64,000 nucleotides of DNA from UBA2336 sp965227265 (GTDB taxonomy: Bacteria > Bacteroidota > Bacteroidia > Cytophagales > Cyclobacteriaceae): assembly GCA_965227265.1 (NCBI GenBank), contig OZ245738.1, positions 2,914,001-2,978,000 on the forward strand. The letters are read 5' to 3'. Both the position numbers and the translations under genes were made by a program. The notes under the pieces were generated by a model, which saw nothing but the letters and a program-made list of their open reading frames with translations, was not told the origin of the DNA and ran no database searches. The number at the start of each line of letters is the position of its first letter. Position 1 is the first letter of the stretch. Shown here piece after piece: positions 17,285 through 25,844 of the stretch.

Positions 17285-18022
17285 TTAATTATCCAGAGAA
17301 TAAACACCCGCTTTACTAACGGATACAGTCTTCAATTTTCTTGATTTCCGGAAATCATCATAGATCGGCTGGAGATTTTTCCAAAATGCAGATGTGACAC
17401 CAGTACTGCGTTGCGTTTTGATAAGCTCATCAACAACACCTGTTTCCAATCGTGCGGGAAAAATATGAACGGGAATTTTTTCCTGTCCCCTATTCCTTGC
17501 CTCCACAGCAATCAGGTATAATTCTTTTATACTTTCATCGGTTATAGGAATACATCCAATCGTTGCACAACCTCCATGAATGTAGATCGCGCTCCCTGGC
17601 TTTTTCTTGTCGCTTAAGATTAAGTCTGATTGATTCGGATAATTAATTCCCAGTGACAAATAAAAATTACTAACCGGATTGAAGTGATTGATTTGATATA
17701 TCCCTTCCGGAATTTGCAGGTCACCTTCTTTTCGCTTTGGACCAAGTATCCCCGAGGTTGCACAAAAATCATACGAATGAAGCAGCGTGAACTGATCTTT
17801 GTTGTTCTCTTTAATCCAAACCTCTAAAATCTGTTCTTTCTTAAACGCCCGGATAAAAAGCTGGAACTTGTCCATGGAAAGACTCTTATCCGAAAAATAT
17901 TTTTTAACAATGCTCTCCGCTTCTTGATACGCAACTTTTACACGAGCCTCTTTTAACTGTGTTTCTTTAAAGGAGGCTTGCTGAAGCATAAGTAATAAAA
18001 CGATACTGATTGCGAGTTTCAT
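17285..18022 (-). CDS. L,D-transpeptidase family protein (YafK-like), exported
   Basis: 245 residues with a short N-terminal hydrophobic signal. The YkuD-type catalytic motif is seen as IYIHGGCATIGCIPITD: His and the nucleophile Cys of HGG...GC, near residues 150-162. Also typical are GILGPKRKEGDLQIPEGIYQI and NYPNQSD. Such enzymes form or cleave 3-3 cross-links or attach proteins to peptidoglycan; the YafK/DpaA branch can instead act as an amidase that removes attached lipoprotein. The start codon shares one base with the stop of the upstream MFS gene, so the two are translationally coupled. Confidence 0.88.
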   Translation of the reverse strand: MKLAISIVLLLMLQQASFKETQLKEARVKVAYQEAESIVKKYFSDKSLSMDKFQLFIRAFKKEQILEVWIKENNKDQFTLLHSYDFCATSGILGPKRKEGDLQIPEGIYQINHFNPVSNFYLSLGINYPNQSDLILSDKKKPGSAIYIHGGCATIGCIPITDESIKELYLIAVEARNRGQEKIPVHIFPARLETGVVDELIKTQRSTGVTSAFWKNLQPIYDDFRKSRKLKTVSVSKAGVYSLDN

Positions 18023-19260
18023 TAGGCAGTTTTAACAATATGCTTTTTGAGCACATTGCGTGCAAGCAATGAACTGATCAGTGTTAGGATAGCTCCCAGA
18101 ATCATAGCAGCGCCAGGAAAATAAACAGGTGCATTCTCTCCGGTAAACCAGGCAAAAGTTCCATTCATCATTATCGGCCCAATGATCGCTGCAAGACTCA
18201 TTAGACTGGTAAACCCTCCTTGTAATTCTCCCTGTTCATTGGCTGGTATAGCTGATGACATAATTCCTTGTAAGGCAGGGCCAGCAATACTTCCTAAACA
18301 ATAGATGATAATGATGGGATACATCATCCAGCCTTCCGTTGCAATACCGTACAATAAGAATCCTACTGCATATAATCCTATTCCAAGGTAAACGCTTCGC
18401 TCCTGCCCAAGCTTTGGGATTATGAATCGAATCAATCCACCTTGAATAACAGCAAATGCAACCCCAACTACAGCAAGTGACCAACCGATTTGAGCTGCAT
18501 CCCAACCGAATTTTGCTTTAACAAAATAAGCCCAGTTTGTTTGAACCGCGTGAGATGAAACGTAGATGAATGCAAGCGCAAGAATAAGTCCTGAAATAAC
18601 AGGATAGCGTGTCAGGCTTTTTAACGTACCAATTGGATTGGCGCGCTTCCATTCAAATTTTCTTCTATTCTCTTCCTTCAATGATTCAGGTAGAATAAAA
18701 AATCCGAATAGCCAGTTAAGCAAGGTTATGCCAGCACAAACAAAAAAGGGTGTACGCGTTCCGAAATCAGCCAGTAATCCTCCCATTAAAGGACCTACAA
18801 TAAATCCCAATCCGAAAGCTGCTCCAATCATTCCGAAATTTTGCGCACGTTTTTCAGGTGTGCTAATGTCCGCAATGTATGCACCTGCTGTGGTGAAGCT
18901 TGCACCCATCACACCGGCAATAATACGGCCGATGAAAAGCCACCAGAGCGAAGGCGCCAATGCCAGAAAAAGATAATCGATACCAAATCCGAAAAGCGAT
19001 CCCAATAAAACCGGTCTTCGCCCAAAGCGGTCACTCAATGCACCAACTATTGGAGCACACAAAAACTGCACGATGGCATAGGCTGCAATCATCCAACCAC
19101 CAATTTTGGAAGCATAGCTCAACAACTCTGCGGTTGAACCTGTCTTGCCTGAAAGCTCTATGATAAGATCAGGCATTACCGGAATGATTATTCCGAAGCC
19201 GATTACATCAAGCAAAAGTGTTATGAAGATAAAACCGAGCGCAGGTGTACGATTTGACAT
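18022..19260 (-). CDS. MFS transporter, TCR/Tet-like branch
   Basis: 412 residues, about 12 membrane helices. Motif A of drug:H+ antiporters is clear in GALSDRFGRRPVLLGS between helices 2 and 3, and motif C-like glycines lie in FGLGFIVGPLMGGLLADFG of helix 5. It resembles the tetracycline-exporter branch, but many chromosomal members have unknown substrates, so no resistance is claimed. It is in one transcription unit with the L,D-transpeptidase gene. Confidence 0.88.
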   Translation of the reverse strand: MSNRTPALGFIFITLLLDVIGFGIIIPVMPDLIIELSGKTGSTAELLSYASKIGGWMIAAYAIVQFLCAPIVGALSDRFGRRPVLLGSLFGFGIDYLFLALAPSLWWLFIGRIIAGVMGASFTTAGAYIADISTPEKRAQNFGMIGAAFGLGFIVGPLMGGLLADFGTRTPFFVCAGITLLNWLFGFFILPESLKEENRRKFEWKRANPIGTLKSLTRYPVISGLILALAFIYVSSHAVQTNWAYFVKAKFGWDAAQIGWSLAVVGVAFAVIQGGLIRFIIPKLGQERSVYLGIGLYAVGFLLYGIATEGWMMYPIIIIYCLGSIAGPALQGIMSSAIPANEQGELQGGFTSLMSLAAIIGPIMMNGTFAWFTGENAPVYFPGAAMILGAILTLISSLLARNVLKKHIVKTA

Positions 19261-19303
19261 TATTAAAAGATTAAGATGACAAATTAATGATTTTCCGGAT
19301 AGA

Positions 19304-19918
19304 CTACTCCAAGACTGTAGCCTTGAAGACAGTACCTGTCACATTTAATAATCGAATGCGTTCTAACAGATTTTCCTTCAGCGAAAGCAAAACTTCAGTC
19401 GTTAGCAAGCAGGAGTCTCCAAATTGCTGATCGATGATAATCAGATCAAAATCTTTTACGAGTTTCATAAGGGCAGGGGTAACATCATACGTAAACTCAA
19501 ATGTAATCGTGACTTTAATTTGTTGCTCAATAATTATTGCTTTGGTCAAAGCCTCTTCAGCTGCCGTTTTATAGGCGGTTATTAATCCGCTTACACCAAG
19601 TTTGGTGCCTCCAAAATATCGTACGACAATCACCAACACATTCGTGAGTTTCTTGGAGCGGATTTGACCCAAGATCGGATCGCCTGCAGAATGGTTCGGT
19701 TCACCATCATCATTTGCCCTTGACTTACTTTTATCGGCCCCCAATACATACGCATAACAATGGTGACGCGCATCAAAATATTTCTTCTTACTCTCCGCGA
19801 GTTGCGCTTTAACTTCATCTTCCGAAGAAACCGGAAATGCCAACGCGATGAATTTGCTGCCTTTTTCCTTGTACTCACCTGCCGATGAGCCGTTTATTGT
19901 ATGAAAGGAAGTGATCAC
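19304..19918 (-). CDS. yigZ: YigZ / IMPACT family protein (UPF0029)
   Basis: 204 residues. The N-terminal UPF0029 domain shows KEKGSKFIALAFPV, ARHHCYAYVLG, NDDGEPNHSAGDPILGQI and VVRYFGGTKLGVSGLITAY, all strongly conserved in YigZ/IMPACT. The C-terminal DUF1949 ferredoxin-like domain begins near residue 135 (VTITFEFTYDVTPALMKLV). Its exact bacterial role is unsettled; the fold suggests RNA or ribosome-related work. GTG start at 19918. Confidence 0.95.
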   Translation of the reverse strand: MITSFHTINGSSAGEYKEKGSKFIALAFPVSSEDEVKAQLAESKKKYFDARHHCYAYVLGADKSKSRANDDGEPNHSAGDPILGQIRSKKLTNVLVIVVRYFGGTKLGVSGLITAYKTAAEEALTKAIIIEQQIKVTITFEFTYDVTPALMKLVKDFDLIIIDQQFGDSCLLTTEVLLSLKENLLERIRLLNVTGTVFKATVLE

Positions 19919-19984
19919 GTAACTCGCTCAGTCATTTATCCGTCTAAAGATTACAAATAAACCTGTTTTACCGTGCAACCCCGG

Positions 19985-19992
19985 TAATTTTG
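19985..19992 (+). promoter_or_regulatory. Minus-7 box of the GIN-domain gene
   Basis: TAATTTTG matches the Bacteroidota minus-7 consensus TAnnTTTG exactly, about 30 bp before the ATG at 20022. No clear TTG at minus 33. Confidence 0.55.
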
Positions 19993-20021
19993 TACAGTCT
20001 TTCTCATGTAATTATCTAACT

Positions 20022-20837
20022 ATGAAAAAAATATTCTTCCTTTTAACGGCTATTTTGCTGATTACTTCAGCTTCCCATGCTCAAAAACGCGAAACCCGCG
20101 ATGTTGCAACATTCACAAAAATATCCTTCCGCACAGCGGGTAAAGTGTATGTGAAGCAAGGCACTCCGCAGAAAGTTGAAATCGAAGGCTCTGCTGAAAT
20201 GCTTGAAAAAATTAAAACAAAAGTTGAAGGCGGAAAGCTTTCCATCGGCCCGGATGATAAATGGACGAATTGGAACTGGGGCAGCGATGACAAAGTTACT
20301 GTATACGTAACCGTTGCCAATATTGAAACACTGAGTGTTAGCGGATCAGGTGATTTGATCGCTCAAACAAAAATAACTTCAGCAGGAAATATAAATTTAA
20401 ATGTGAGCGGATCAGGATCACTTACAGCAGAAATTGAAGCAGCGGATGTTGACAGTGATGTAAGTGGCTCAGGTGAAGTTGACATAAAAGGAAAATTTAA
20501 AAGTGTAAGCGCAGATGTTAGCGGTTCAGGGCAAGTTGCTGTTAATGGCACAATTACCGGTAAAGCTGATTTTGAAATTTCAGGTTCTGGAAAAGTATTA
20601 GCATCTGGTTCAGCCGAAAGTCTAAGCGCAGATATTTCTGGCTCTGGTCAGGTATTAGGTGCAAATCTTGTTGCGAATACTGCAAAAATTGAGATCACCG
20701 GTTCGGGCGATGTAGAGATCACTGTAAACAAAGATCTTGATGCAGACATTAGCGGAAGCGGAACAGTCTTGTACAAAGGCAATCCGGCACACGTTAATGG
20801 GAATGCCAGCGGAAGTGGAAGCGTTAAAAAAATGTAA
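20022..20837 (+). CDS. Secreted GIN-domain (DUF2807) beta-solenoid protein
   Basis: 271 residues with signal peptide (FFLLTAILLITSASHAQ). After a head-GIN segment (RDVATFTKISFRTAGKVYVKQGT) the protein is a chain of nine units of about 19-20 residues, each with an S/TGSG turn followed by a short strand (VSGSGDL, VSGSGSL, VSGSGEV, VSGSGQV, ISGSGKV, ISGSGQV, ITGSGDV, ISGSGTV, ASGSGSV). This is the pattern of a right-handed beta-helix. Members are envelope proteins of unknown function. It is followed by a palindrome and a terminator. Confidence 0.9.
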   Translation: MKKIFFLLTAILLITSASHAQKRETRDVATFTKISFRTAGKVYVKQGTPQKVEIEGSAEMLEKIKTKVEGGKLSIGPDDKWTNWNWGSDDKVTVYVTVANIETLSVSGSGDLIAQTKITSAGNINLNVSGSGSLTAEIEAADVDSDVSGSGEVDIKGKFKSVSADVSGSGQVAVNGTITGKADFEISGSGKVLASGSAESLSADISGSGQVLGANLVANTAKIEITGSGDVEITVNKDLDADISGSGTVLYKGNPAHVNGNASGSGSVKKM

Positions 20838-20849
20838 TATCGTAAAAAT

Positions 20850-20877
20850 GTAGAGACGCAAAATTTTGCGTCTCTAC
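20850..20877. repeat. 28-bp perfect palindrome downstream of the GIN gene
   Basis: The sequence is its own reverse complement, with half GTAGAGACGCAAAA. It has no loop and no U-run, unlike a terminator. A diverged relative lies at 21435-21477. The pair looks like a small repetitive extragenic palindrome family. Confidence 0.85.
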
Positions 20878-20904
20878 GCCCAAAAAGATTACATATGATT
20901 TTAC

Positions 20905-20930
20905 AAGGGTGAAATACTTCACCCTTTTTT
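20905..20930 (+). terminator. Intrinsic terminator after the GIN gene
   Basis: Stem AAGGGTGAA (20905-20913) / TTCACCCTT (20918-20926), loop ATAC, then TTTT. Confidence 0.9.
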
Positions 20931-21013
20931 ATTGTTTAATTAACGATCGTACGAACCATCCCTGCAGGATATTGGTTATCTTCCCAAATCAATACTCAAC
21001 TAAATTAACTTAT

Positions 21014-21424
21014 ATGAAACGCACAGCATCCGCACACTGGGAAGGAGATTTAAAAGCAGGCAAAGGCAACCTCTCAACCCAAAGCACAGTTCTTGATAAA
21101 TCACAGTACTCATTTGGTACCCGTTTCGAAAATGGAAAAGGAACCAATCCGGAAGAATTATTAGGCGCAGCACATGCAGGTTGTTTCACCATGGCGGTTA
21201 GTGCTGGCTTGGGACAAGCGGGGTTTACACCAACTACATTGGATACCGTTGCAACCATTACACTTGAAAATCTTACCGTAACCGGAAGTCACCTGGAAAT
21301 TAAAGGGACTGTGCCTGGCATCTCCAAAGAAAAATTTGAAGAGATCGTTAAAGGTGCTGAACAGAATTGTGTGATCTCACGCGCGTTGAGCGTACCGATT
21401 ACCTCAACCATTACGTTGCTATAA
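21014..21424 (+). CDS. osmC: OsmC/Ohr-family peroxide reductase
   Basis: 136 residues from ATG 21014. An in-frame GTG at 20909 would put the start in the preceding terminator, and the family begins with MKRTASAHWEGDL. OsmC reduces organic hydroperoxides through two cysteines: Cys in AAHAGCFTMA (near residue 57) and Cys in EQNCVISRAL (near 120), with Arg and Glu of the active site in the N-terminal strand region. It is flanked on both sides by the GTAGAG palindromes. Confidence 0.95.
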   Translation: MKRTASAHWEGDLKAGKGNLSTQSTVLDKSQYSFGTRFENGKGTNPEELLGAAHAGCFTMAVSAGLGQAGFTPTTLDTVATITLENLTVTGSHLEIKGTVPGISKEKFEEIVKGAEQNCVISRALSVPITSTITLL

Positions 21425-21434
21425 TGGTATTTAT

Positions 21435-21477
21435 GTAGAGGCGCATGCTTCGATTTGGCTCAGCAGTGCGTCTCTAC
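21435..21477. repeat. Second GTAGAG palindromic element
   Basis: Arms GTAGAGGCGCA (21435-21445) and TGCGTCTCTAC (21467-21477) pair along their length with one G-T wobble around a 21-nt loop. The arms match the palindrome at 20850, but the centre differs, as expected for a repeat family with variable middles. Confidence 0.8.
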
Positions 21478-21497
21478 CATTTATATATTAACAAACA

Positions 21498-22175
21498 TCA
21501 ATTTTTGTGTTTTGATAATCCTGTAACAATCAAATATTGCGCAGCAATATAGGTTGTCATAATCCATATACCTATCATCGGCAAGGGTTCCAGAAATTTA
21601 TTGATCGCGATGAGCGAATCAGAAATCATAAATAAAATTGCTCCGCCAAATACCAGGGCAAAACTTGATGCAGTGGTTTTGCCAAACCTGAAAAGTGCAG
21701 CCAGCACCATTGCTGTTAACACAAGTGCATAAATGAATACCGGAATTTTCATTTCACCCAATCGGGTATACAGAATTACAACCAATCCCGTTCCGGATAA
21801 AATAATGGGAAAGGCATAGCGAATTTTTTGCAAACCTTGTAACTCGTTGGACGTATCCGTTGATTGATGCTGCCGGTAGGCAAGAATATAAAAGATGTGC
21901 GCTACCAGGAATGCACCAAGCCCGAACATAAAAAATTTTCCATCTTTATCCTGCAGCATAAGCAGTGTATCACCAGCACAGGAAAAAATAATGGCTAATA
22001 CAACTGATGTTGAAAGCGATTGATTCTGCTCACGCTGTAATATCCAATAATGCAACCCCAACATGATCATGATCGCGGGTTTGCAGATCAGGTAGACAAG
22101 ATCAGCATGACCAACCTCTGCCAGCAACACACCAACACTTACCAGAATAAACAAGTAAAGAAATATTTTTTTCAT
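21498..22175 (-). CDS. YhhN/TMEM86-family lysoplasmalogenase
   Basis: 225 residues, about eight membrane helices. The family pattern is present: a CKPAIMIML-like stretch near residue 31, SCAGDTLLML near 65, GLGAFLVAHIFYILAY near 85 and ISDSLIAINKF near 185, with conserved Asp residues. The mammalian homologue hydrolyses the vinyl ether bond of lysoplasmalogens; the bacterial substrate is not certain. It overlaps the preceding MFS gene by 4 bp. Confidence 0.88.
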   Translation of the reverse strand: MKKIFLYLFILVSVGVLLAEVGHADLVYLICKPAIMIMLGLHYWILQREQNQSLSTSVVLAIIFSCAGDTLLMLQDKDGKFFMFGLGAFLVAHIFYILAYRQHQSTDTSNELQGLQKIRYAFPIILSGTGLVVILYTRLGEMKIPVFIYALVLTAMVLAALFRFGKTTASSFALVFGGAILFMISDSLIAINKFLEPLPMIGIWIMTTYIAAQYLIVTGLSKHKN

Positions 22176-23380
22176 ATCGGTTCGGTTATGGGCTCAGTAA
22201 GCTCATGCGTAATTCTAGGTGGCTTAGGAGTTTTTAGAAAGATCAGGTAAACGAATGCTGCAATTGCTAGCAAGCTGCAGGTTAAAAACGTTACAAAAAA
22301 GTTCTCTGAATTATTCGAATAGATAAATCCTGAAATGAATGCCCCGATTCCAATTCCAAGCTCCATGAAAATATAAAGGCTGGCAATGCCGCGGCCACGA
22401 TGTTTTTCATCGCTTAAATCCGTTGCCCAGGCCAGAAGCGTTGGCGAAGTCATTCCTTGTGCCAATCCATATATCGCAATGGCAGTAATGAGCATGGTTG
22501 GTGTTGTGCTCAAGGCCAATATGAGCATAGCCACGGCCATAATAAGTGTTGAAAGAATAACAACTTTTTTCCTTCCGTATTTATCAGAAGCTTTTCCGGC
22601 AATCAAACGTATTGATAATGAGAAAATAGTTAAGAAAACAAACGGAAGACCTTCGTTCTGAATTCCAACATGCAAACATAAATCGGGCACTACTGTAAAC
22701 ACTGCGCCATAGGCATACGTAGCGAGCAACATTACGATGCATGGTACAATTACCTTAGGTTCAAACAAATCTCTTTTATGAATTTTAAAAACTTGAGTAG
22801 AAAATCCCTGCCGGGTTTTTAATGTTTCTTTAATGCCCAATAAAACAACAATGGATAAAATCGCCATTGCCGAAGAACAATAGAACATTACATCTAATCC
22901 AAAATCATTGGCAATGCTCGGGCCGATTGCAAGTCCGGCTGCCATACCCACAGTGCCTGCTGTACCCAATATTCCCATGGCTTCTCCCCTTCTGCTTTGC
23001 GGGATGATATCGGATAAATAAGCCGTTGCTCCGGTTGGTGAAAAACCCGTTGAAAATCCATGCACTAATCGTAATAACAAAAATCCACTTACAGAAGTCA
23101 ATAATGGATACAGCAAACTAATCCCAACGCAAACAGAAATACCAATTAACATAACCGGAATTCGTCCGACTTTATCCGCAATCTTACCACTGAAAGGCCG
23201 CGAGATCATGGCTGTGATCGTAAACAGTGAAATGATCAAACCTTTATACTCTGCTCCGCCCAGGCTTGTTAAATAAGCTGGCAGCTTGGGTATAATCATG
23301 TTAAAGCTCGCAAAAAATAATAACGAGCTTACGCACAGAATCCAGAACTGGGAAGTGTAAATCCGTTGTGGTTTATTCAC
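22172..23380 (-). CDS. MFS transporter
   Basis: 402 residues, 12 predicted helices. Motif A appears in the first half as SGKIADKVGRIPVMLIG and again between helices 8 and 9 as AGKASDKYGRKKVVILS. Helix 5 has GTAGTVGMAAGLAIGPSI. The substrate is unknown. The start is GTG at 23380, 5 bp after the prfB stop, so prfB, this transporter and the lysoplasmalogenase gene form one unit. Confidence 0.88.
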   Translation of the reverse strand: MNKPQRIYTSQFWILCVSSLLFFASFNMIIPKLPAYLTSLGGAEYKGLIISLFTITAMISRPFSGKIADKVGRIPVMLIGISVCVGISLLYPLLTSVSGFLLLRLVHGFSTGFSPTGATAYLSDIIPQSRRGEAMGILGTAGTVGMAAGLAIGPSIANDFGLDVMFYCSSAMAILSIVVLLGIKETLKTRQGFSTQVFKIHKRDLFEPKVIVPCIVMLLATYAYGAVFTVVPDLCLHVGIQNEGLPFVFLTIFSLSIRLIAGKASDKYGRKKVVILSTLIMAVAMLILALSTTPTMLITAIAIYGLAQGMTSPTLLAWATDLSDEKHRGRGIASLYIFMELGIGIGAFISGFIYSNNSENFFVTFLTCSLLAIAAFVYLIFLKTPKPPRITHELTEPITEPI

Positions 23381-23385
23381 TGAAA

Positions 23386-24484
23386 TTAGTTCTGAGTGCT
23401 TTGTTCCTGTGCACCTAATAAAAATGCTTTGATAAAATCATCGAGGTCGCCATCGAGAACGTTTTGTGCATCCGTTCGTTCAACAGCGGTGCGCGCATCT
23501 TTTACAAGTTTGTAGGGATGCAATACGTAATTCCTGATCTGCGAACCAAAATCAATTTTCATTTTCCCAGCTTCGATCTTATCTCGTTCAGCATGGCGTT
23601 TCTCCATTTCGAGTTGGAACAATTTTGATTTCAACATTTGCATGGCACGTTCGCGGTTAGCATGTTGCGAACGTTCGACCTGGCACACGATAACAATGCC
23701 TGTTGGCTTATGCGTCATCTGTACTTTGGTTTCAACCTTGTTTACATTCTGACCGCCTGCTCCACCCGACCGTGAAGTTTGAACTTCAATATCTGCCGGA
23801 TTAACCTCTATATTAATCGTATCATCAACTTTTGGATAGACAAATATGGACGCAAAGGAAGTATGTCGCCTTCCATTTGAATCGAATGGAGAAATTCGCA
23901 CCAACCGATGAACTCCAATTTCTGATTTAAGCTTGCCATACGCGAACTCGCCATCAATCTCCAACGTTGCAGATTTTATTCCCGCTACTTCACCCGACTG
24001 ATAATTTAATTGAGATACTGTATAACCGCTCTTCTCGCCCCACATGATATACATGCGGTTTAGCATATCGGCCCAGTCGTTACTTTCCGTACCGCCCGCC
24101 CCCGGATTAATTTCAACGATTGCACTGAGCTGATCCTCTTCACGGCTCAGCATTTTTTTGAACTCAAGCTCTTCAATGGATTTTTCTGTAAGATGATATT
24201 CACGATCTACTTCTTCATCGCTTACATCACCTGCATCATGAAACTCATTAAGCACTTCAAGGTCTTCGATAAGCTTATTTACACCTTCAAAAGCATCTGT
24301 CCATACTTTTTTTGTACGCACATTCTTGAGTGTCGCCTCGGCTTGTTTGGGGTTGTTCCAGAAATCGGCTTGTTGGGTAATAAGCTCTTCGTCTTTTACT
24401 TCAATGATCTTGCGATCGTAGTCAAAGATACCGCCTGAGGGCGGCAACTCTTGTTTTAAGGTCTTTCAACTGTTCAGTTGTCAT
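23386..24484 (-). CDS. prfB: Peptide chain release factor 2, programmed +1 frameshift
   Basis: Terminates translation at UGA and UAA. The protein is encoded in two frames: 20 codons from ATG 24484 to CTT (24427-24425), where UGA (24424-24422) follows, then, after a +1 shift, 345 codons from GAC (24423) to the stop at 23386. The total is 365 residues, the same as E. coli RF2. Motifs: SPF near residues 198-200 (stop recognition, RF2 type) and GGQ at 243-245 in SGGAGGQNVNK (peptidyl-tRNA hydrolysis). The frameshift is autoregulatory: low RF2 lets the ribosome pause at UGA and shift. Confidence 0.97.
24421..24436 (-). promoter_or_regulatory. RF2 programmed frameshift site
   Basis: Read on the minus strand: AGGCGG (24436-24431), TAT, CTT, TGA, C. 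This is the classic arrangement, with an SD-like hexamer 3 nt before the slippery CTT and UGA followed by C, a weak termination context. It differs from the E. coli site by one base in the SD-like part (AGGGGG). Confidence 0.95.
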
Positions 24485-24504
24485 TACGAAATGGAATTAT
24501 TGCG

Positions 24505-24512
24505 CAAATATA
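24505..24512 (-). promoter_or_regulatory. Minus-7 box of prfB
   Basis: TATATTTG on the minus strand, an exact TAnnTTTG, about 20 bp before the prfB ATG. The rest of the 131-bp spacer up to 24615 shows no clear feature. Confidence 0.55.
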
Positions 24513-24615
24513 AGAAAAGCGATTTTTAATCTAATGTGAGCTTCTATGATGAATCTGATCCTTACTTCAATCAATTATGCTCAACCCGGGTGGGTGGCGA
24601 AATGATTCTGAGTAA

Positions 24616-25773
24616 TTATTCCTTCTTACCAGCGTACAATTCATACTCTAGCAAGCGGCAATCAATCTTAGCTGTATAAAACTCATATCTTCTGCTCGCG
24701 CGTAAACCGATCTTCTTGGCCAAGTCAAGATTACCAGTAAAAATGTAGCCCGTATAGCCTTGGCATTTTTGCTTCATGAAATCACCAATGCGTTTGTAGG
24801 TAAGCTCAAGCTCATCAAGTTCACCTAATCGTTCACCGTACTCCGGATTAAAATAGACAACTCCCGGTTGTTCAGGAACCACGGTCTTTTCAAAGTCACA
24901 AACTTCAAAATCTATATACTGTTCAACTCCGGCTATGCCTGCATTGATTTTAGAAACATTAATTGCATCATCACTGATGTCAGTTGCAATAACTTTTAGT
25001 CCAGCAACATCTTTTATTTTCCGATTAAGCAATTCAAGTTGATCCTGATAATGTTGTTCATCATACCCGATCACATGCATAAAAGAATAATTCTTTCGAA
25101 TCAACCCGGGCCTGCGGTTCGTTGCCATCAGCACAGCTTCAATTGCCACCGTTCCCGATCCGCACATGGGATTAACAAACGGTGATTGACGATCCCACTT
25201 CGAAGCAAGAATTGTTGCCGATGCCAGCGCTTCCAGCATAGGTGCTTTCCCAGGCACTTTGCGATAACCGTGTTTCGATAATGTTTCACCCGATGTATCC
25301 AGGAAAACTTCGGCATCTAATTCCCACCAGTACAAATTAATAACTGCACCGTCCATCGCTGAACCCGAATCCGGACGCTTTGCTGTTTCTCTTCTTATCC
25401 GATCTGCAATGGCGTCTTTTACTTTTACATTGGAGAACATAGTATTGTTCACACTTGGATGATCTACGTGGCTTGTAACAGAAAAATATTCATTTATGGA
25501 AATAATCTTTTCCCATGGATATGTCATCAGCTTGTTATACAGCTCTTCCGGACTATTACACCGAAATTCATACAAAGAATAAAGCACCTGGCTCCCACAC
25601 CGCAAATTCAAATTCAACCGGATACAATCTTCTACTGTTCCCTTAAGTTCAACTCCTGTGGCGAATGTACTGACTACATCAAAGCCAAGTTCTTCAACTT
25701 CCAACTTGAGCCAGGGAACAAGACGTTTATTACAGGTAATGATGATTCGGCTTGGAGTTGTAAAAATGCTCAT
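24616..25773 (-). CDS. THUMP-domain SAM-dependent rRNA methyltransferase (RlmL N-terminal type)
   Basis: 385 residues from ATG 25773 (an in-frame TTG lies at 25791). The N-terminal THUMP/ferredoxin-like RNA-binding part (about 1-160) is followed by a Rossmann methyltransferase. SAM motif I is FVNPMCGSGTVAIEA; the acidic motif is VIATDISDDAI; motif IV reads FNPEYGERLG. It corresponds to the RlmL half of E. coli RlmKL, which makes m2G2445 in 23S rRNA. Motif IV has Glu where most members have Pro (NPPY); from memory this is common in Bacteroidota. Confidence 0.9.
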   Translation of the reverse strand: MSIFTTPSRIIITCNKRLVPWLKLEVEELGFDVVSTFATGVELKGTVEDCIRLNLNLRCGSQVLYSLYEFRCNSPEELYNKLMTYPWEKIISINEYFSVTSHVDHPSVNNTMFSNVKVKDAIADRIRRETAKRPDSGSAMDGAVINLYWWELDAEVFLDTSGETLSKHGYRKVPGKAPMLEALASATILASKWDRQSPFVNPMCGSGTVAIEAVLMATNRRPGLIRKNYSFMHVIGYDEQHYQDQLELLNRKIKDVAGLKVIATDISDDAINVSKINAGIAGVEQYIDFEVCDFEKTVVPEQPGVVYFNPEYGERLGELDELELTYKRIGDFMKQKCQGYTGYIFTGNLDLAKKIGLRASRRYEFYTAKIDCRLLEYELYAGKKE

Positions 25774-25844
25774 GACGTGAATAAGCAGCAAAGATGCCTG
25801 AATAAATTCAGGAGGACAATTAAAATTTCTAAATGGCTAGCAAA

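Noticed and set aside
18022..19260. Tetracycline resistance determinant
   Set aside because: Only general TCR/Tet-type MFS motifs are present; there is no tetR or mobile context, and chromosomal homologues often have other substrates.
23386..24447. prfB read as a single frame starting at TTG 24447, or as a gene broken by a stop
   Set aside because: The upstream ATG and the AGGCGG-TAT-CTT-TGA-C site show programmed frameshifting; the joined product has the exact RF2 length.
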